Shown here: positions 60,359 to 64,000 of the stretch, one piece after another | How positions within the stretch are numbered: the first letter of the stretch is position 1 | Layout: each line of letters starts with the position of its first letter | From: Gibbula magus | Taxonomy: Eukaryota; Mollusca; Gastropoda; Trochida; Trochidae | Direction: 5' to 3' | NCBI GenBank assembly: GCA_936450465.1 | Contig: OW388289.1 | Span: 66,586,420-66,650,419, forward strand | Length of the DNA: 64,000 nt | Translations under genes and position numbers: made by a program | Notes under the pieces: generated by a model | The model's input: only the letters and a program-made list of their open reading frames with translations | What the model was told of the DNA's origin: nothing | The model's database searches: none

Positions 60359-61149
60359 TAAAACACCAAATATTGTTCAGCGTATTCCTTCTTAAGGTTC
60401 GTTCTTCAGGTGACGCATTTAATAACATACAAGAACTATCAGACACCGTGGCTATGCAATTTGAATTATATTTCATCTAGAAAGGTCAGATGCCTGTCTT
60501 TCAAACTGTAATTTCGTTTTCATATGACATTTGATGACTGATGGATGATTTTTTTTTATATCTTACATTGCTGTTACGATGTCCTTGTTTATGAGTCATA
60601 ATGTCGTAGTTCTTGATATTGGTAGTTCAACCTTGGAGACTGGATATAAAGATATATCAGTTTAATCTAGTTAATGCCATGTTTAACTTTTTTCCTTTAA
60701 TTGCTTGATTATTTCTTACGATTTAATTCTAAATAACGTTTTACAAAATACATTAAATGTGACATTAAATCTTGGAAAGTTGAGTTGAAGAAAGACAAAT
60801 AAATTATTTTGATTTTAATGTTTTAACTCCGACATGGCATTTGCAACAGTAATTGATGTATTCTCTTTATCCACGATTTCAATTCCTACAATTTCACTTG
60901 TGATACTATTAAAGAGCCATCAAGATTTAGAGATAAATGAAAAGTCAATATTGTAATTTCTCACTTGAAGGAACAATATCAACAGTTCTTCTTGTCAAGC
61001 GATTGCTAAAATGTTTGAGAATGCAAACTTAACTTAAATTTAAAATATTAAATCATTAGCGGTTCATGTTGTAAAACCCTGCTGAATTATATCAGCCAAT
61101 TTTGGATGTATGTATCTGTATGTATGTACCTTTGTTTTGTCATGTACAT
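60359..61149. other. Non-coding, nothing recognised
   Basis: No supportable feature. Confidence 0.4.
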
Positions 61150-61745
61150 GTCAAATTGCTTGCCTGTATTTAAAAATATAGAGAGAGAGAAACACATGAG
61201 AGACACTATTCCCGAAGTTCAAGCTTTGTTTAGAAAGAACTTTTGGTTACAGTTTTACTCTATGCTGTTATTCAGAAATGTTTATAGTCGAAAATATATC
61301 GTTTATGTATCTTTTATTCAACTTTAAAAAAACATTTGATCCTGTTGATCGCTCTAAACTATGCAAATGTGTACGAAATACTGTAGAAGATGTATTCTTT
61401 GTATAATTATGGTGTGACTGACTCTTCCGATGGTTCATTAACGTAACACTGTTTACAAAACCAGTTAAATGTATTACATAAATACACGGAAGAATGGGAA
61501 TTATCATTACATGAGTTAGACTATAATTATAGTATTTAGGAAGGGTCCTTTAGGTTTTAAAGAAAGATGGTATTTAAATGGACATGGAATTAATGTAGTT
61601 AACAGTTACTAAAAAAAATATCTTGGTATATTGTTTTACTCAACTTTGAACATTGAAACTGTGCATACCTGTTTCACATAGACTGGGAGTGTTGACATCA
61701 GAGTTATTTGACACTCAGTTACAACCAATGATTATCTTAAGTGTG
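61150..61745 (+). pseudogene. LINE reverse transcriptase fragment
   Basis: The frame near 61196 reads RDTIPEVQALFRKNF, equivalent to the 'IP..QAGFRK.YST' block. It goes through SRKYIVYVSFIQL to KTFDPVDRSKLCKC (RT motif A region, '.FIDF.KAFD.VDR.KLW'). It then jumps to HKYTEEWELSLHELD and KDGI, with 'YLGILF'-like and 'LTSELFDTQLQPMI' words after frameshifts. The motif B/C part (PQGS, YADD) is deleted. This is a CR1/RTE-like family by motif memory. It is inactive. Confidence 0.65.
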
Positions 61746-62070
61746 ACACCAATAGTGACCCTTAATTCTCATACAAGTCTGACATCTTGAATATTGTATA
61801 ATATTTTATGTAACATTGTATAAGGGCCACCGGATCTAAGAACAATTAAACCACCCATGATCTTTGAGTTCCTAGAGAAAGTCACTCGGCGGACAAAAAG
61901 GCATGTCCTAAAAGACACTTGTCTGCCGCCGTGTTTATGATATGAATAACTTGTTAATGGTGATAAGGAGTACTGCCGTGCTGATGGTCAACAGGTCAAG
62001 GTTACCCAAGTGTGACTTCAATTACTTTTCCTGATAACCTCTCCCGACATAGGGATTATTACCCGAGGTA
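61746..62070. other. Non-coding; short hairpin at 61887-61935
   Basis: 'cggcggaca' and 'tgtctgccgccg' pair with a short internal 'ggcatgtcc/agacac' loop. Otherwise nothing is recognised. Confidence 0.45.
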
Positions 62071-62178
62071 GTGTGTCATATGACTTTTACGAAACGAGTG
62101 TGAATTTTTGCATTGCCCGAGCGAGAGCGAGGACTATACATACAATTGCACGAGTTTCGTAAAAGTCATACGGCACAC
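62071..62178. mobile_element. Hairpin element
   Basis: Arms 62071-62106 and 62144-62178 are close reverse complements carrying 'atgacttttacgaaac' and its inverse, around a loop with 'cccgagcgagagcgagg'. The loop composition resembles the gcgagc loop of 18735-18888. Confidence 0.8.
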
Positions 62179-62534
62179 ATTCAAGTGTAATCATTTCTTT
62201 ATTACCCATTCTGTTCCGTTTCATTCACGTAAAAATAGGCTGGAAGCGGCCCACTTCTCTTGCGACGGCAACCTACACAGACGATACAATACGGGAAGTC
62301 GGGTTAAAACAATGGTTGCTAGGCAAACGTGATATGTGCACATGTGTTCATATCAATAATATTAACTCGGTTATTTTCAACCATATGGGTAGTAAATAGG
62401 ATTATCACCTGTTGCTTTACTAATGATATAAGAAATTATTAAGCGAGGCTGATTTTAAAATGAGTGTAAATGCACGTTCCAACTGATTATCACAGATGCA
62501 AAATGTTATGAATGTTTTGAAGATGTTGAAAACG

Positions 62535-63030
62535 TTAACAAGAGAAAGACAACTGGTGATGAAATGTTTGGCACGACTTCTTCACTCCAGTCATGTAGTC
62601 AGGAATCCAGAATACATCCCAGCCATTAAATGTTATTCTCTCTTTTGAATTATTCAAGCTGTCGGGAAGAAGTGCGATTGTGAGTGAAAAAATAGAGCCG
62701 TGGGCTCTGTAGCTCATCGGGATTTGTTTATTGTTATAATAAAGTTTCGCAGTTTGTTCTAGAGCTTTTGAAGAAGAAGATGAAAATAGTTTTTTAAAGG
62801 TTGTGACCGAAGTTGAGGTCACGGGGTCACAAAATCTATAATTTAGAATCCCCATTAGCCAAGGAGTCTGCACACAATTTGTCAGTACGCTAGACCTTTT
62901 GGAACTGGAGAAGAAGATGAAAACAGGTTTTTGGGGTTGTGACCCCTGTGACCCCATTTGAGGTACGGGGTCACGAAATCTACAATTTAGAATCCCCATT
63001 AGCCAAGGAATCTGCACACAAAATTGCAGA

Positions 63031-63061
<31 letters not shown>

Positions 63062-63130
63062 CGACAAGTTTACAGACGGACGGATGGACGGACGCCGGGC
63101 CAGATGAGCTGAAAATAAAAATAAAAATAA
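62535..63130 (-). repeat. GGTCAC-rich dispersed repeat with 144-bp internal duplication
   Basis: 'atttagaatccccattagcc' plus 'aagga.tctgcacacaa' occurs at 62841 and 62985, and 'gaagaagatgaaaa' occurs three times. It ends in 'gacggacggatggacggacg', 'ccgggccagatgagctga' and (AAATA)n, a typical repeat tail. A 204-codon open frame on the minus strand follows the repeat and is not a host gene. Confidence 0.7.
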
Positions 63131-64000
63131 ATGTCTTTAGTTGATTCAAGTTTTCTCATATTTTCCCCACACATATGGTCGAATTAGTTGCCTGTGTATC
63201 ACACTAAGTACTCTGTCGCTACCATGACCTTAAAACGAACCTCTTAACGAGATTATCCCACTTATCCCACTTGGGTGATTATGTTCAAATTACTGAGGTA
63301 TTCGTTAATGTGTCAACTCCATTTGTTCATCTTCACATTGAACCTACTCTTAAGGAGTCACATTTCACAATGTTTAGGAGTCACATTTCACAATGCTTAG
63401 GTACTGCTGGAATCAATAGATCTGTTTCTTTACCCTTTTAATACTTTAGAACTTTCAGCTTTCAAAGTTGAATACATATATTGGAATGCTAGTTTTTGTT
63501 GTTGTTGTTTTTTTTTATTGTTTTTTTTTTTTATCCCTATTGTGCTTTGAAAAATGGTATTAGGCCATCCAAGGGCATAATGAAAAATAGCTGAAGCAGA
63601 ATACATGCTTATCAACATTTGATACATGAATATGACCTTGAGCAGTATAAAATAACCAATGACATGTTGCTGCCTTCTGAACACCACATATGCGAAATCA
63701 AATTTGACAAACATATAGAATGACACTAAGATGTTACATAACGACTTGGACCAGGGGCACGGGAACCTGTGACTGTGAAGATAATCAAATATTATTGACT
63801 GTGTCCGACTATACAATTGTTTGTATAAAATAGAATTACGAACTTGTACATGACCCAAGTTGAATTGAAGCTACACATACAATACAAATGACATTTGAAA
63901 ATTATCAAGCACATGTAAAATTTAGGGAACATGACGATGGATTTATTTAATCATACTTAGGAACCATTTCAAATGTTTATATGGTTTGTACTACTTACAT
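63131..64000. other. Non-coding; (GTT)n/poly-T at 63496-63532
   Basis: A simple (GTT)n followed by T-runs lies at 63496-63532. A duplicated 'ggagtcacatttcacaatg' lies at 63355-63393. No gene is recognised. Confidence 0.5.

Noticed and set aside
62535..63149. 204-codon open frame on the minus strand
   Set aside because: It runs through the GGTCAC-rich dispersed repeat with its internal duplication, so it is a by-product of repeat composition.
63430..63858. 142-codon open frame on the minus strand
   Set aside because: It includes a Lys/Gln run from a simple repeat, and no domain is recognisable.

Overview
The window looks like AT-rich, intron-bearing, repeat-dense animal DNA, most probably from a mollusc. 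The reasons are one recognisable host gene split by a large intron, many degenerate LINE, Tc1/mariner and foldback elements, frequent TACATGTA-type words, AGGTCA-rich dispersed repeats, and a short 'GTGAGGTGAGTTAGGGTTTAACGCCGC' type SINE core of the kind I associate with molluscs. Species cannot be fixed from sequence alone.

Host coding content is sparse. On the minus strand, exons at 10285-10691 and 5532-6258 join cleanly into a 377-residue rhodopsin-family peptide GPCR. It most resembles the thyrotropin-releasing-hormone-receptor group, and its intron interrupts the Arg codon of the DRY-equivalent (ERF) motif. A GC-richer block at 31740-31935 ends in a strong minus-strand splice donor and could be a distant 5' untranslated exon of this gene; that is a hypothesis only. 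A 48-codon acidic peptide at 55555-55701 resembles the start of P2X7-like zinc-finger domain proteins, but stops where the conserved Trp-Cys should begin.

Everything else recognisable is mobile or repetitive. Layout: 0.6-4.2 kb holds an RT scrap, a foldback repeat, a large-repeat copy, a Penelope-tail-like copy and a hairpin element. 5.1-11.1 kb is the GPCR locus with repeats in its intron and a long G-tract upstream. 11.7-13.0 kb is an AGGTCA-rich repeat. 16.5-16.8 kb is a tRNA-like core inside 55-bp inverted repeats. 17.6-20.4 kb is a composite with a nested hairpin and a 420-bp TIR element. 22.7-24.5 kb holds dispersed repeats and a 112-bp tandem duplication. 28.3-33.8 kb holds two more hairpin elements, the second copy of the foldback repeat and an 83-bp minisatellite. 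35.3-37.3 kb holds LINE remnants on both strands. 40.4-41.8 kb holds a Tc1 scrap and a 44-bp x 15 minisatellite. 42.8-49.6 kb holds LINE fragments and repeat copies. 50.9-51.4 kb is a TA-flanked MITE. 52.8-54.3 kb has an unexplained cluster of a 12-mer. 56.2-57.7 kb is a LINE with an intact RNase H domain. 59.1-60.4 kb is a dead mariner. 61.1-63.1 kb holds another LINE and further hairpins and repeats.

The observations I rate highest are the repeated CAGATACGTTAC motif (52845-54293), the tRNA-like foldback element (16549-16771) and the three-copy two-module hairpin family. No operon-like or defence system is visible.
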